Shown: piece by piece, positions 52,409-61,455 of the stretch | Position numbering within the stretch: position 1 is the first letter of the stretch | How the letters are laid out: each line of letters starts with the position of its first letter | Assembly (NCBI RefSeq): GCF_016863335.1 | Contig: NZ_BOOR01000069.1 | Coordinates: forward strand, 1 to 64,000 | Source: Planotetraspora thailandica | Lineage (GTDB): Bacteria > Actinomycetota > Actinomycetes > Streptosporangiales > Streptosporangiaceae | Reading direction: 5' to 3' | Length of the DNA stretch: 64,000 bases | Program-made: the position numbers and the translations under genes | Notes under the pieces: model-generated | Database searches by the model: none | What the model was told of the DNA's origin: nothing | The model's input: only the letters and a program-made list of their open reading frames with translations

Positions 52409-53377
52409 TCAAAGGTCGAGCACGAGCCGTTCACCCAGGCAGCGGGAGACGCAGATCATCATCGTCGTCCCTTCGGCGCGCTCGTCCTCGGTGAGCAGCG
52501 AGTCGCGGTGGTCGGGCGTGCCCTCCAACACGTCGGTCTCGCAGGTGCCGCAGGTTCCCTCCTGGCAGGACGACAGCACGTTGACGCCCGCGGCCTCGAC
52601 GCGCTCCAGGACGGTCTGCCCGGGGCCGACCTTGACGGTGAGGCCGGACCGCGCCAGCACCACGTCGAAGGCGCCGTCGCCGCCGGTGTGGACCTCCTCC
52701 TTCGGGGAGAATCGCTCAACGCGCAGGATCTCCCGCGCCCGGACGCCGCAGGCGTCCTCCAGCGCGGCGAGCATCGGCTCGGGGCCGCAGCCGTACACGA
52801 GGGTGCCGTTTGTGCAGCCGGCGACGAATCCGCGCAGGTCGAGCAGCCCGGAAGTGTCCTGCGGGTGCACCAGGACGCGGTCGCCGTACCGCTCGAGCAC
52901 GTCGAGGAAGGCCATGGACCGGCGGGTGCGCCCGCCGTACAGCAGGCTCCAGCGGGAGTTCCGGGTGTCCGCCTCCACGATCATCGGCAACAGGGGGGTG
53001 ATGCCGATGCCTCCGGCGACGAAGAGGTAAGAGGGGGCATCGTCGAGCGCGAAGTGGTTGCGCGGGCCGCGTGTCAGCACGCGGTCGCCCACGGCCAGCG
53101 TGTCGTGCACGTACGCGGACCCGCCCCGGCCGGCCGGCTCGCGCAGCACACCGACGCGGTAGGCCGACAGGTCGGCCGGGTCCCCGCACAGGGAGTACTG
53201 CCGTACGAGCCCGCGGTCCAGGATGAGATCGACGTGGGCTCCGGGTCGCCACGGCGGCAGGGGGCTCCCGTCGGGGCGGCCGAGCTCCAGGGTCACCACG
53301 CCGTCGGCGACGACGGTCTTGTCCCGGACGACGGAGACGAACTCCTTCTCCGCGGCGGGCCCGCCCATCGCGATCAT
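52409..53377 (-). CDS. Phthalate-dioxygenase-reductase-like flavoprotein with 2Fe-2S ferredoxin domain
   Basis: 322 residues; the ATG overlaps the stop of the 71-aa gene (ATGA), which fixes the start. FMN-binding domain with RQYSLCG (about 60), NAD-binding domain with VAGGIGITPLLPM and YGCGPEPML, and a C-terminal plant-type ferredoxin with Cys271, 276, 279 and 309 (CQEGTCGTC). This is the VanB/PDR architecture that feeds Rieske oxygenases. It sits between Rieske oxygenase and P450 genes and may serve both. Confidence 0.92.
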   Translation of the reverse strand: MIAMGGPAAEKEFVSVVRDKTVVADGVVTLELGRPDGSPLPPWRPGAHVDLILDRGLVRQYSLCGDPADLSAYRVGVLREPAGRGGSAYVHDTLAVGDRVLTRGPRNHFALDDAPSYLFVAGGIGITPLLPMIVEADTRNSRWSLLYGGRTRRSMAFLDVLERYGDRVLVHPQDTSGLLDLRGFVAGCTNGTLVYGCGPEPMLAALEDACGVRAREILRVERFSPKEEVHTGGDGAFDVVLARSGLTVKVGPGQTVLERVEAAGVNVLSSCQEGTCGTCETDVLEGTPDHRDSLLTEDERAEGTTMMICVSRCLGERLVLDL

Positions 53378-53589
53378 GCCCGGCGGGTGAGGGCCGGTTC
53401 GGGGGCGGGATCCGCGGGGCTCCGGTGGCCCTCCGGATGCCCGAGCATCCAGTCCCACAGCTCGATGGGGTCCTCGAACCGCCGCCGCGCGCCGCAGTGG
53501 CAGATCCCGAGCAGCAGGTCGGTGCCAGGAACCCATTCGACCGTGTAGATCGAGCCCGTCCTGCCGGTGCGGCCGTCCACCGCCGTCAT
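53374..53589 (-). CDS. 71-aa protein of unknown function inside the Rieske operon
   Basis: 71 residues; its ATG overlaps the Rieske stop and its stop overlaps the reductase ATG (ATGA at both ends), so it is translated as part of the operon. Features: YTVEWVPGTDLLLGICHCGARRRF, with a C-H-C, and DPIELWDWMLGHPEGH. The C-x-C plus later His residues could bind a metal. No family is recognised. Position suggests a small accessory or assembly factor of the oxygenase. Confidence 0.65.
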   Translation of the reverse strand: MTAVDGRTGRTGSIYTVEWVPGTDLLLGICHCGARRRFEDPIELWDWMLGHPEGHRSPADPAPEPALTRRA

Positions 53590-54668
53590 CCCGTGGCCGC
53601 GGCGCTCGGGGCGCGGGCGGGCTCGGCCCCCGCGCCCTGCGCGATCTGCGCCGCGATCAGGCGCCGCGCGGCCAGGCCGCCGGTATCGATGTTGATGCTC
53701 AACTCCTGGTAGCCGTCGCGTTCGGTCTCCAGCACCTTCGCCAGCGTGTTGAGCGCGACGACGTCCTGGAGCACGACGGTCCTGTTGCTCTCGCGCAGGA
53801 AGTCGGAGACGCCGTCGTCGTCCCCGGCGAAGTCGCGCGCGACCGCCCAGAAGTCGTGCGTGGAGTTCTCCGTCTCCGGGGTGATCGCGTACACGACTTC
53901 GACGTGGAAGCCGCCGGGGTCGGAGCCGTCGGCGTTGGGGAGCACGCCCACCGGGGCGACCCTGCTGTGCAGCAGGTAGAGGCACGGCGGGTGGTATTCG
54001 ATGTCCTGCCAGCGCACGATGCGCCCGGTGATGCCGGTGGAGTTGGCGTAGAACGGCGGGCAGGCCGCGTCGTCCATGTGCCTGCTGACGTAGACGATCT
54101 GCCGTTCCTCGTCGACCTCGGTCTTGATGGGCGTCTCGGCGACTTCGGGCGTGCCGATGTAGCCGCCGTGCAGATAGGTCTCGTGGGACAGGTCCAGGAG
54201 GTTGTCGACCAGCAGGCCGTACGGCGCGTCCAGCGGCTCGCGGCCGTGGACGGCGGTCCAGTCGGGGTGGTCCAGCCACGGCGCGCGGGGGATGCCGGCC
54301 GGATCGGCCTCGGCCGCGTCGCCGATCCACACCCACACGAACGAGTCCTGCTCCACGACCGGAAAGGCGGGCACGCGGGCCGTACGGGGGATGCGCCGCT
54401 GGCCGGGCACGGCCACGCACGTGCCGGACGTGTCATAGGTGAACCCGTGGTAACCGCACACCACGTTGTCGCCGTCGAGGTGGCTTTCGGACAGCGGAAA
54501 CCTGCGGTGCACGCAGCGGTCCGACAACGCGACGACCTGACCGGCCTGAGTCCGGTAGAAGACCAGGGCCTCGCCGCAGATCGTGCGGGGCAGGAGCTCG
54601 CGGGTCACCTCACTGGTGTAGGCGGCGACGTACCACCGGTTCCTGGCGAATTTGACTGGAAAGCCCAC
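53586..54668 (-). CDS. Rieske non-haem iron oxygenase (VanA/PobA-like)
   Basis: 360 residues from a GTG. Rieske cluster ligands Cys52, His54, Cys71, His74 (DRCVHRRF and VCGYHGF); mononuclear iron motif DNLLDLSHETYLHGG with Asp159, His162, His167. Size and N-terminus (MGFPVKFARNRWYVAAY) fit the single-component alpha-subunit group of vanillate O-demethylases and phenoxybenzoate dioxygenases. Electrons would come from the reductase in the same operon. Likely demethylates or cleaves an aromatic ether or ester, or hydroxylates an aromatic acid, brought in by the divergent importer. Confidence 0.92.
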   Translation of the reverse strand: MGFPVKFARNRWYVAAYTSEVTRELLPRTICGEALVFYRTQAGQVVALSDRCVHRRFPLSESHLDGDNVVCGYHGFTYDTSGTCVAVPGQRRIPRTARVPAFPVVEQDSFVWVWIGDAAEADPAGIPRAPWLDHPDWTAVHGREPLDAPYGLLVDNLLDLSHETYLHGGYIGTPEVAETPIKTEVDEERQIVYVSRHMDDAACPPFYANSTGITGRIVRWQDIEYHPPCLYLLHSRVAPVGVLPNADGSDPGGFHVEVVYAITPETENSTHDFWAVARDFAGDDDGVSDFLRESNRTVVLQDVVALNTLAKVLETERDGYQELSINIDTGGLAARRLIAAQIAQGAGAEPARAPSAAATG

Positions 54669-54739
54669 GATGCACGTCCGATCTCGTCGGGTTCGTCGAT
54701 GCCTTGAGGATCGGTCGTGGGGACACTCGGATGAAACAT

Positions 54740-54760
54740 GACTTCCGGCATCCGGAAGTC
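54740..54760. promoter_or_regulatory. Perfect 21-bp palindrome between Rieske operon and importer operon
   Basis: GACTTCCGG-CAT-CCGGAAGTC has perfect 9-base arms and a 3-base centre. It lies in the 183-base divergent region, about 70-90 bases before each operon's start codon, where one dimeric regulator could control both. The IclR protein encoded at the end of the oxygenase operon is the obvious candidate. Confidence 0.6.
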
Positions 54761-54851
54761 GTATCGAGACCTACATCACTTTCCGGGACGCTTCCACCAA
54801 CCAGAAGGGCGGCCAGCCGTGGCCGTCCGACGCGAGACCGGCGGGTGGGGT

Positions 54852-55628
54852 GTGAACCACGGAATGCAGGCCTTCGTAGAGGTGCGCGATCTGACATTGC
54901 GTTTCAGCGGGGTGACGGCGCTGGAGGACGTCGGCTTCGACGTCGGCGGCGGGCAGATCTGCGGGCTCGTCGGCCCCAATGGAGCGGGCAAGTCATCGCT
55001 GTTCAACTGTGTCAGCGGATACTACCGGCCGTCGGCGGGGAGCATCCGCGTGGCCGGGCAGGACGTGCTCGGCGTTCCCGCCCACCGGAAGGTGCGGCTC
55101 GGCATCGCCCGCACGTTTCAGCACCCGGCGTTGCAGCCGGAGCGCACCGTCCTGGACAACGTGCTGCTCGGCGGGCACAGCACGCTGCCGGGCTCGGTGC
55201 TGTCGGCCATGCTCGCCCTGCCCGGCGGCAGGAGGCGCGAACGCGCGCTCGCCGCCGAGGCCCGCGAACTGCTCGCCTTGCTCGGCCTGGCCGGCGTGGA
55301 GCGCACTCCCGCGGGAGACCTTCCGTACGGCTCGCAGAAGCGGGTCGAGATCGCCCGCGCGCTGCTGAGCAGGCCGCGGTTGCTGCTCCTCGACGAGCCT
55401 GCCAGCGGGCTCACGCACGCCGAGGTCGGCGAGCTGGGCGAGCTGATCACCCGCATCCGCGCCGACCACGACCTGACCGTGATCGTCGTCGAGCACCACA
55501 TGGGCCTGATCTCCGCCGTCACCGACCACGTCGTCGCCCTGGTCGGCGGCAGGAAGGTCGCCGAGGGCACCGCGCAGGCCGTGCAGTCCGACCCCGTCGT
55601 CGTCTCCGCCTACCTGGGGGTCGCGTGA
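54852..55628 (+). CDS. Branched-chain-type ABC importer ATPase (LivG-like)
   Basis: 258 residues from a GTG with GGTGGGG upstream; an ATG four codons in is an alternative. Walker A LVGPNGAGKSS, the LivG Q-loop ARTFQHPALQPERTVLDN, signature LPYGSQKRVEIARAL, Walker B LLLLDEPASGL, H-loop VEHHMGLI. First gene of a five-gene Liv-type importer; next gene overlaps (GTGA). Confidence 0.94.
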   Translation: MNHGMQAFVEVRDLTLRFSGVTALEDVGFDVGGGQICGLVGPNGAGKSSLFNCVSGYYRPSAGSIRVAGQDVLGVPAHRKVRLGIARTFQHPALQPERTVLDNVLLGGHSTLPGSVLSAMLALPGGRRRERALAAEARELLALLGLAGVERTPAGDLPYGSQKRVEIARALLSRPRLLLLDEPASGLTHAEVGELGELITRIRADHDLTVIVVEHHMGLISAVTDHVVALVGGRKVAEGTAQAVQSDPVVVSAYLGVA

Positions 55629-56332
55629 GCACGCTCGAACTGCACGGCGTGCACGCCGGGTACGGCAAGGCCCAGGTGCTGCACGACGTGAGCCTGCGCG
55701 TCGGCGACGGCTCGATCACGACCCTGCTGGGCGCAAACGGCGCCGGCAAGACGACGACGCTGCGCGCCGTCAGCGGCCTGGTCCGCTTCACCGGACAGAT
55801 CCTCCTCGACGGACGGCAGGTGCCCGCGGCTCCCGACGCCGTCGCCCGCCTGGGCGTTGCGCACGTGCCCCAGGGCCGCGGGACCATCGGGCGGCTCAGC
55901 GTCGACGACAACCTGCATGCCGGGGCGCTGCTGCGGCGCGACCGGGCGCAGGTGCGCGCAGACCTGCGCCGCTTGCGCGAGCTGTTCCCCGTGCTGGCCG
56001 AGCGGGCCCGCTCCCAGGCGGCCGGTCTGTCCGGCGGGGAACAGCAGATGCTGGCCATCGCCCGGGCGTTAATGGGCCGCCCGTCCCTGCTGCTGCTCGA
56101 CGAGCCGTCGCTCGGGCTGGCCCCGCTTGTCACGAAGGAGGTGTTCGTCCTGCTGCCCCGGCTCCGCGACGAGTGGGCGCTCACCGTGCTCGTGGTCGAG
56201 CAGAACGCCGACCTCGCGCTGCGCGTCGCCGACCACGCCGTCGTGCTCGAGTCGGGGCGGGTCGCACTGGCGGGCACCGCCGCGGAGATCGCCGGCCATG
56301 ACGAAATCCGCCGCGCCTACCTGGGGAACTGA
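55625..56332 (+). CDS. Branched-chain-type ABC importer ATPase (LivF-like)
   Basis: 235 residues from a GTG overlapping the LivG-like stop. Walker A LGANGAGKTT, HVPQGRGTIGRLSVDDNL, signature LSGGEQQMLAIARAL, Walker B LLLLDEPSLGLAP, VVEQNADLAL. Forms a heterodimer with the LivG-like ATPase. Confidence 0.94.
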   Translation: MSTLELHGVHAGYGKAQVLHDVSLRVGDGSITTLLGANGAGKTTTLRAVSGLVRFTGQILLDGRQVPAAPDAVARLGVAHVPQGRGTIGRLSVDDNLHAGALLRRDRAQVRADLRRLRELFPVLAERARSQAAGLSGGEQQMLAIARALMGRPSLLLLDEPSLGLAPLVTKEVFVLLPRLRDEWALTVLVVEQNADLALRVADHAVVLESGRVALAGTAAEIAGHDEIRRAYLGN

Positions 56333-56335
56333 CCG

Positions 56336-57217
56336 ATGAACCTCGTGCAGCAGATACTCGACGGACTCAGCTCCGGATCGGTGTACGCCACGCTCGCCCT
56401 GGCCCTCGTGCTGGTCCACCAGTCGACCGGCATCGTGAACTTCGCGCAGGGCCAGATGGCGGTCATCTCCACATACGTCGCGTGGACCCTCTACGACGCC
56501 GGGGTGCCCGTCTGGGCGGCGATCGTGGCCGCGATCGCCGGCTCCTTGGTCGCGGGCGCCCTGGCCGAGCGCCTCCTGATCCGCAGGTTCGAAAAGGGCG
56601 AGCCGCTCGCCGCGATCGTTGTCACCGTCGGGCTGCTCATCTCCATCAACGGGGTGGTCAGTCTGATCTGGGGCACCGTGCTCAAGCAGTTCCCCTCTGC
56701 CTTTCCCCGGGGCGGCGTCGGCTCGGGGAACGGCGGCACGATCGGGTTCGGCACGCTCGGCACGATCGCCGTCCTGCTCGTGGTCGTGCTGGCGCTCGGC
56801 TGGCTGTTCCGGCACACCCGGCTCGGGCTCGCCTTCCGAGCGGTCGCCGCCAACCCCGAGTCGAGCGCTCTGCTGGGCCTTCCGGTGGGCCGGCTGCTCA
56901 TGCTCGGCTGGGGGCTCGCCGCCGCGGTGGGCGCGCTCGCCGGCTGCCTGGTCGCCCCGAAGTTGTACCTCGCGCCGGAGATGATGGACTCCGTCCTCAC
57001 CTACGCGCTCGCGGCGGCCGTGCTCGGCGGGCTCAACTCGGCGATCGGCACCGTGCTGGCCGCCTGGTTCATCGGCGTGGTGGAGAACCTCGCCGGCACG
57101 TACATCTCGTTCGTCGGCGGCGACATGAAGATCGCCGTGCCTCTCGTGCTGATGATCCTCATCCTGCTGTTCAAGCCCGAAGGCGTCTTCGGCCACAAGG
57201 AGGTGCGGCGGGTATGA
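56336..57217 (+). CDS. Branched-chain-type ABC importer permease (LivH-like)
   Basis: 293 residues, three bases after the LivF-like gene. Start MNLVQQILDGLSSGSVYATLAL is typical of LivH. About eight helices; GIVNFAQGQMAVISTYVAW and the ATPase-contact sequence AFRAVAANPESSALLGLPVGRLLMLGW. Stop overlaps the next ATG. Confidence 0.94.
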   Translation: MNLVQQILDGLSSGSVYATLALALVLVHQSTGIVNFAQGQMAVISTYVAWTLYDAGVPVWAAIVAAIAGSLVAGALAERLLIRRFEKGEPLAAIVVTVGLLISINGVVSLIWGTVLKQFPSAFPRGGVGSGNGGTIGFGTLGTIAVLLVVVLALGWLFRHTRLGLAFRAVAANPESSALLGLPVGRLLMLGWGLAAAVGALAGCLVAPKLYLAPEMMDSVLTYALAAAVLGGLNSAIGTVLAAWFIGVVENLAGTYISFVGGDMKIAVPLVLMILILLFKPEGVFGHKEVRRV

Positions 57218-58227
57218 GCCTCATGATCGATCTGGTCAAGCCGGACGGCGGAGCCGCCCGCCGGCCGTACGGGCGGATGCTCACCGGGGCCGCCCTGGTC
57301 ATCGTGCTCGCGGTCTTCCCACTGGTCATGAGCCCGTTCGCCAACCTCCAGGTGACGCTGACCCTCGTCTACGCGGTCGCGATCCTCGGGCTGGACATCC
57401 TCGTCGGCTGGACCGGCCAGGTCTCGCTCGGGCAGAGCGCGTTCTTCGGCATCGGCGCCTACGGCGTCGCGGTCTGCGCCGACCGCGGCTGGCCCGTGTG
57501 GGCCGGGCTGCTGTTCGGCGTGGTCCTCGCCGGCGTGGTGGGATGCCTGGTGGCCGTTCCCGCCGCACGCCTGCGCGGCTACGCCCTCGGCATGATCACC
57601 TTGACGTTGCCCGTCGTGGCGGTGCCTCTCGCCAAACGCCTGGAGGTCGTCACAGGGGGAGCTCAGGGCCTCAACGTCACCATCGCCGAGGCTCCGGAGT
57701 GGACCGGGCTGGCCGCCGACCAGTGGCACTACTACGTCGTCGCGGCGGGCGCCGCGCTCGTCTTCGCGCTGGCCGCCGCCCTGCGCCGCAGTCATTTCGG
57801 GCGGGCGTTCGACGCCGTCCGGGTCGACGAGGCGCTGGCGACGGCCCAGGGCGTGCACGTCACCCGGTACAAGGTGCTGGCCTTCACCCTGTCGGCCGTC
57901 TACGGCGGGTTCGCGGGCGTGCTGTACGTCGTCGCCGTGCAGTTCATCTCGCCGGAGACGTTGATCCTCACCCTCAGCATCTCGCTGCTCGCCGGGCTCG
58001 CCATCGGCGGCCTGCGCAGCCTGCTCGGGTGCGTGCTCGGCGCCGCGTTCTACGTCGTGGTGCCCAACGTCACCGGTGAGGTCAGCGCCGGCCAGTCCTA
58101 CCTTCTGTACGGCGTCTGCCTGCTCGCGGTCATGCTCCTGATGCCCCGGGGCGTGGCCCCCGCGCTCGACCGGGTCGTACGGAATGTGGCGGGACGGCGG
58201 GGGAGGGCGGTCGCCCCTGGCGACTGA
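57214..58227 (+). CDS. Branched-chain-type ABC importer permease (LivM-like)
   Basis: 337 residues; ATG overlaps the LivH-like stop (ATGA). Ten or so helices; LivM marks GLDILVGWTGQVSLGQSAFFGIGAYG and the contact loop FGRAFDAVRVDEALATAQGVHVTRYKVLAF. Partner of the LivH-like permease. Confidence 0.94.
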   Translation: MSLMIDLVKPDGGAARRPYGRMLTGAALVIVLAVFPLVMSPFANLQVTLTLVYAVAILGLDILVGWTGQVSLGQSAFFGIGAYGVAVCADRGWPVWAGLLFGVVLAGVVGCLVAVPAARLRGYALGMITLTLPVVAVPLAKRLEVVTGGAQGLNVTIAEAPEWTGLAADQWHYYVVAAGAALVFALAAALRRSHFGRAFDAVRVDEALATAQGVHVTRYKVLAFTLSAVYGGFAGVLYVVAVQFISPETLILTLSISLLAGLAIGGLRSLLGCVLGAAFYVVVPNVTGEVSAGQSYLLYGVCLLAVMLLMPRGVAPALDRVVRNVAGRRGRAVAPGD

Positions 58228-58321
58228 ACGACATCACCTCGCGCTTACTGATTTTTCGCTGCTCTTCCCGATATGGCGCACCTCTCCCACCATTCGCGAC
58301 CTACTGACAAAAGGGTGGAAC

Positions 58322-59554
58322 ATGAATCAAGCGCATTCACCTGCTCTACGGGCCGGGGCCATCCTCGTGGCCGCCGTGCTCGCGCTGGGCGCGTGCGGCC
58401 GCGGTGAAACGTCCTCCTCCGGCGGCTCGCAGGCGCCCGGCGTCACCGACACCACGGTGAAGATCGGCGCGAGCTACGCACTGTCCGGTCCGCTGGCCGC
58501 AAACGGCACGGCCGCCATGAACGGCGCCAAGTCCTACTTCGACGCGATCAACGCGGCGGGCGGCGTGAAGATGTCCGACGGTAAGACCCGCAAGATCGAG
58601 GTCGTCCAGTACGACGACGGGTACGACCCCGCCCGCGCCGTGCAGAACTACAGGAAGCTGACCACGCAGGACAACGTCTTCGCGCTGTTCCAGACGTTCG
58701 GCACCGCCCCCAACCTCGCCATCATGGACTCGGCCAACTCCGAGAAGGTGCCCCAGTTGTTCGTGCACAGCGGCGCGGCGGTCTTCAGCCAGGATCAGAA
58801 GGCCAAGCCGTACACGGTCGGCTGGCAGCCCACGTATGAGACGGAGGGCGCGGCGTACGCCAAGTTCCTCACCGCCAGGGACCAGGACCTGACCGTCGCC
58901 GTCATCTCGCAGAACGACGATCTCGGCAAGGCCTTCGTCAACGGGTTCACCTCGGGCATCGGCGGCAGCAAGGTAAAGATCGTCGCGCAGGAGACCTATG
59001 AGGCGACCGACCCGACGCTGGACAGTCAGATCACCAAGCTGGCCGCCTCGAAGGCCGACGTGCTGTTCTCGGCGATCGCCATCCCCAAGCTGACGGCGGG
59101 AGCCTTGTCGAAGGCGGCCGAGCTGGGCTGGAACCCCGAGCACCTGCTGGTCAGCCTGGTCTCGTCCGTCGACCAGGTGATCAAGCCCTCGGGCCTGGAC
59201 GGCTCGCACGGCATCTACAGCACCGCCTTCGTGAAAGCGGCCGACGACCAGCAGTGGGCGGCCGACAAGGACGTGCAGGACTACATCGCCCGCATGAAGA
59301 CCAGCGCGCCGGGCGCCGACCCGACCGTCCCCAACGCCGCCTGGGGGTACGGCGCCGCCGCGACACTGGTCAAGGCGCTTCAGGAGACCAAGGACATCAC
59401 CCGTGACGGCCTGGTCCAGACCGTCCAGCACCTGACCGGCTCCGTACCGCTGCTCCTGCCCGGGCTGGAGCTGCACGCCTCGTTGACCGGGCCGCCGCTC
59501 GACCGGCTCCACGTCCAGCAGTTCAAGGACGGCAAGTGGAGCCTGATCGAATGA
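58322..59554 (+). CDS. Branched-chain-type ABC importer lipoprotein binding protein (LivK-like)
   Basis: 410 residues, AAGGGTGGA upstream of the ATG. Signal with lipobox LGAC (near 24), then a type I periplasmic-binding fold: TVKIGASYALSGPLAANGTAAMNGAKSYFDAINAAGG, VQYDDGYDPARAVQNYRKL, GWQPTYETEGAAYAKFL, NDDLGKAFVNGF. Relatives bind aromatic acids as well as branched-chain amino acids; here the divergent Rieske/P450 operon favours an aromatic carboxylate, as an inference. Confidence 0.93.
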   Translation: MNQAHSPALRAGAILVAAVLALGACGRGETSSSGGSQAPGVTDTTVKIGASYALSGPLAANGTAAMNGAKSYFDAINAAGGVKMSDGKTRKIEVVQYDDGYDPARAVQNYRKLTTQDNVFALFQTFGTAPNLAIMDSANSEKVPQLFVHSGAAVFSQDQKAKPYTVGWQPTYETEGAAYAKFLTARDQDLTVAVISQNDDLGKAFVNGFTSGIGGSKVKIVAQETYEATDPTLDSQITKLAASKADVLFSAIAIPKLTAGALSKAAELGWNPEHLLVSLVSSVDQVIKPSGLDGSHGIYSTAFVKAADDQQWAADKDVQDYIARMKTSAPGADPTVPNAAWGYGAAATLVKALQETKDITRDGLVQTVQHLTGSVPLLLPGLELHASLTGPPLDRLHVQQFKDGKWSLIE

Positions 59555-59561
59555 TCTGAGC

Positions 59562-59596
59562 CTGAGGCGGTCTCCCCCGGACGGAGGCCGCCTCAG
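59562..59596. terminator. Bidirectional terminator between convergent genes
   Basis: CTGAGGCGGTCTCC pairs with GGAGGCCGCCTCAG (one G-U) around a 7-base loop. It lies just after the importer operon and contains the stop codon of the convergent transporter gene, so it can end both transcripts. Confidence 0.7.
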
Positions 59597-61455
59597 CCCA
59601 TCCCGCGGTCGTCTCCTCGGTCGTCGAGATGGAGCGGCATGGGGACACGGGCGACGATGACCTCCGGGTGATGGCGCAGTGCGTTGCTGAGCACCAGGTC
59701 GAGATGGTTGTGCAGGAGGCCGTAGCGCAGCCGGGCGGGGACCAGCACGGGGATGAGCACGATGATCTGCTCGTCGCGGCTACGGCGCAGCTCGTCGATG
59801 AAGGCCACGACCGGCCGTGCCACCGAGGCGAACTCCGTGCGCAGCACCCGCAGCGGCACCCCGGGGTTCCAGCGCTCCCACCGCTCGTGCAATTCGCGGG
59901 CCTGCCCGGCCGTCTCGCCCGGGTCGCCGCTCACCACGGTGACGGCCACGACCTCCGAACCGATCGACAGGGCCTGCCCGATCGCGTGCTCGGCCAACCG
60001 GGAGACCCCGGTCACGGGAATGACCACCAGGGTGCGTACGGGCCGGGGCCTTCCCGGGATCTCGTCCAGGCCGAGAATGCGCCCCACCCGGTCGTAGTAG
60101 TGGCGGATGCGGCCGAACAGGGCGATGAAGACGGGTATCGCCAGCACGACGACCCAGGCCCCGGCGGTGAATTTCGTGATCAGGAACACCAGCGTGGCCG
60201 CGGCCGTCGTGACGGCGCCGACGCCGTTGACGATCGCGCGATGCCGCCAGCCCGCCGGACGCGCCCGCCACCAGTGCACGACCAGCCCGCTCTGCGAGAG
60301 CGTGAACCCGGTGAACACCCCGATGGCGAACAACGGGATGAGCGCGAGGGTCTGCCCGCCGACCGCGACGAGCAGCGCGCCGGAAAGCACGGCCAGCACC
60401 CAGATGCCCGACGCGAACACCTGGCGGTCATCGCGCAGGGAGAACAGGTGGGGCAGGTAGTTGTCTCTGGCCAGCAACCCGGTCAGCACCGGCAGCCCGC
60501 CGAACGCGGTGTTGGCGGCGAGGGCGAGCACCAGCGTGATGGTCAGGGACATCAGGTAGTAGGCCCAGTCCCTCCCCACCGAGGCGGCCATGACCTGGCT
60601 GAGCACCGTCTCGCCCGGGCGCGGCGCGAGATGCCACCGGTCCGCCAGTACGGCGAGGCCCAGCAACATCGCTCCGAGGATCACGCCCAGCAGCGCCTCG
60701 GTCCTCTTGGCCCGCACCTGCCGGGGCTCCTTGAACAGCGGCACCCCGTTGGCGATCGCCTCCACCCCGGTGAGCGCGCTGCAGCCCGCGGAGAAGGCCT
60801 TGAGCACCAGCAGCACCCCCACGGCCTCCACGGGCGGGGGAGCGTGGCCGGGCCGTACGGTCGCCAGTGGATGGAGCAGCCCGATGGCGATGACGGCCAG
60901 CAGTCCCACGATGAAAACCATCGTGGGGAGCAGGAACGCCCGGGCGGTGTCGCCCAGGCCACGCAGGTTGAGCAGCGTGATGACCGCCAGGATGCCCAGG
61001 CTGATCGGCACGGTCGCGTCGCGAAGGCCGGGGAACGCCGAGGTCAGCGCGCCCACCCCGGCGGCGATGGAGACCGCGACGGTCAAGGTGTAGTCGACGA
61101 TGAGCGCGGCCGCGGCGAGCATGCTGACCCGGGCGCCGAGATTTGCCCGGCAGACCGCGTACGCGCCTCCGCCACCCGGGTAGGCGTCGATCACCTGGCG
61201 ATAGGAGAGCACGAGGATCGCCAGCAGGATCACGATGGCGACCGTGATCGGCAGGACGAGGTGGAGGGCCGCCACCCCCGCCGCGGCGAGGACGGCGAGG
61301 ATCGCCTCGGGCCCGTAGGCCACCGAGGTGAGGGCGTCCAGCGACAACGCGGACAACCCCTCCGCCGGAGTGATCTGCTCCTTGGAGACGTCCCGCGCCC
61401 GCAGCGGCGGCCCGATGAGGAACCGCCACACCGACCGCAACGCCGAGGTCAGCAC
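59593..61455 (-). CDS. APC-superfamily transporter, KimA-like (potassium or amino acid)
   Basis: 620 residues from a GTG. About 12 helices, beginning after an N-terminal cytosolic stretch KEQITPAEGLSALSLDALTSVAYGPEAIL, and including VIDAYPGGGGAYAV, SAGCSALTGVEAIANGVPLFKEP, and LARDNYLPHLFSLRDDRQVFASG. Residues about 480-620 are a soluble domain with a USP-like pattern (VRTLVVIPVTGVSRLAEHAIGQAL). This length and C-terminal domain match KimA-type high-affinity potassium importers better than ordinary amino-acid permeases. No c-di-AMP riboswitch was recognised in its leader. Substrate stays open. Confidence 0.82.
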   Translation of the reverse strand: MLTSALRSVWRFLIGPPLRARDVSKEQITPAEGLSALSLDALTSVAYGPEAILAVLAAAGVAALHLVLPITVAIVILLAILVLSYRQVIDAYPGGGGAYAVCRANLGARVSMLAAAALIVDYTLTVAVSIAAGVGALTSAFPGLRDATVPISLGILAVITLLNLRGLGDTARAFLLPTMVFIVGLLAVIAIGLLHPLATVRPGHAPPPVEAVGVLLVLKAFSAGCSALTGVEAIANGVPLFKEPRQVRAKRTEALLGVILGAMLLGLAVLADRWHLAPRPGETVLSQVMAASVGRDWAYYLMSLTITLVLALAANTAFGGLPVLTGLLARDNYLPHLFSLRDDRQVFASGIWVLAVLSGALLVAVGGQTLALIPLFAIGVFTGFTLSQSGLVVHWWRARPAGWRHRAIVNGVGAVTTAAATLVFLITKFTAGAWVVVLAIPVFIALFGRIRHYYDRVGRILGLDEIPGRPRPVRTLVVIPVTGVSRLAEHAIGQALSIGSEVVAVTVVSGDPGETAGQARELHERWERWNPGVPLRVLRTEFASVARPVVAFIDELRRSRDEQIIVLIPVLVPARLRYGLLHNHLDLVLSNALRHHPEVIVARVPMPLHLDDRGDDRGMG

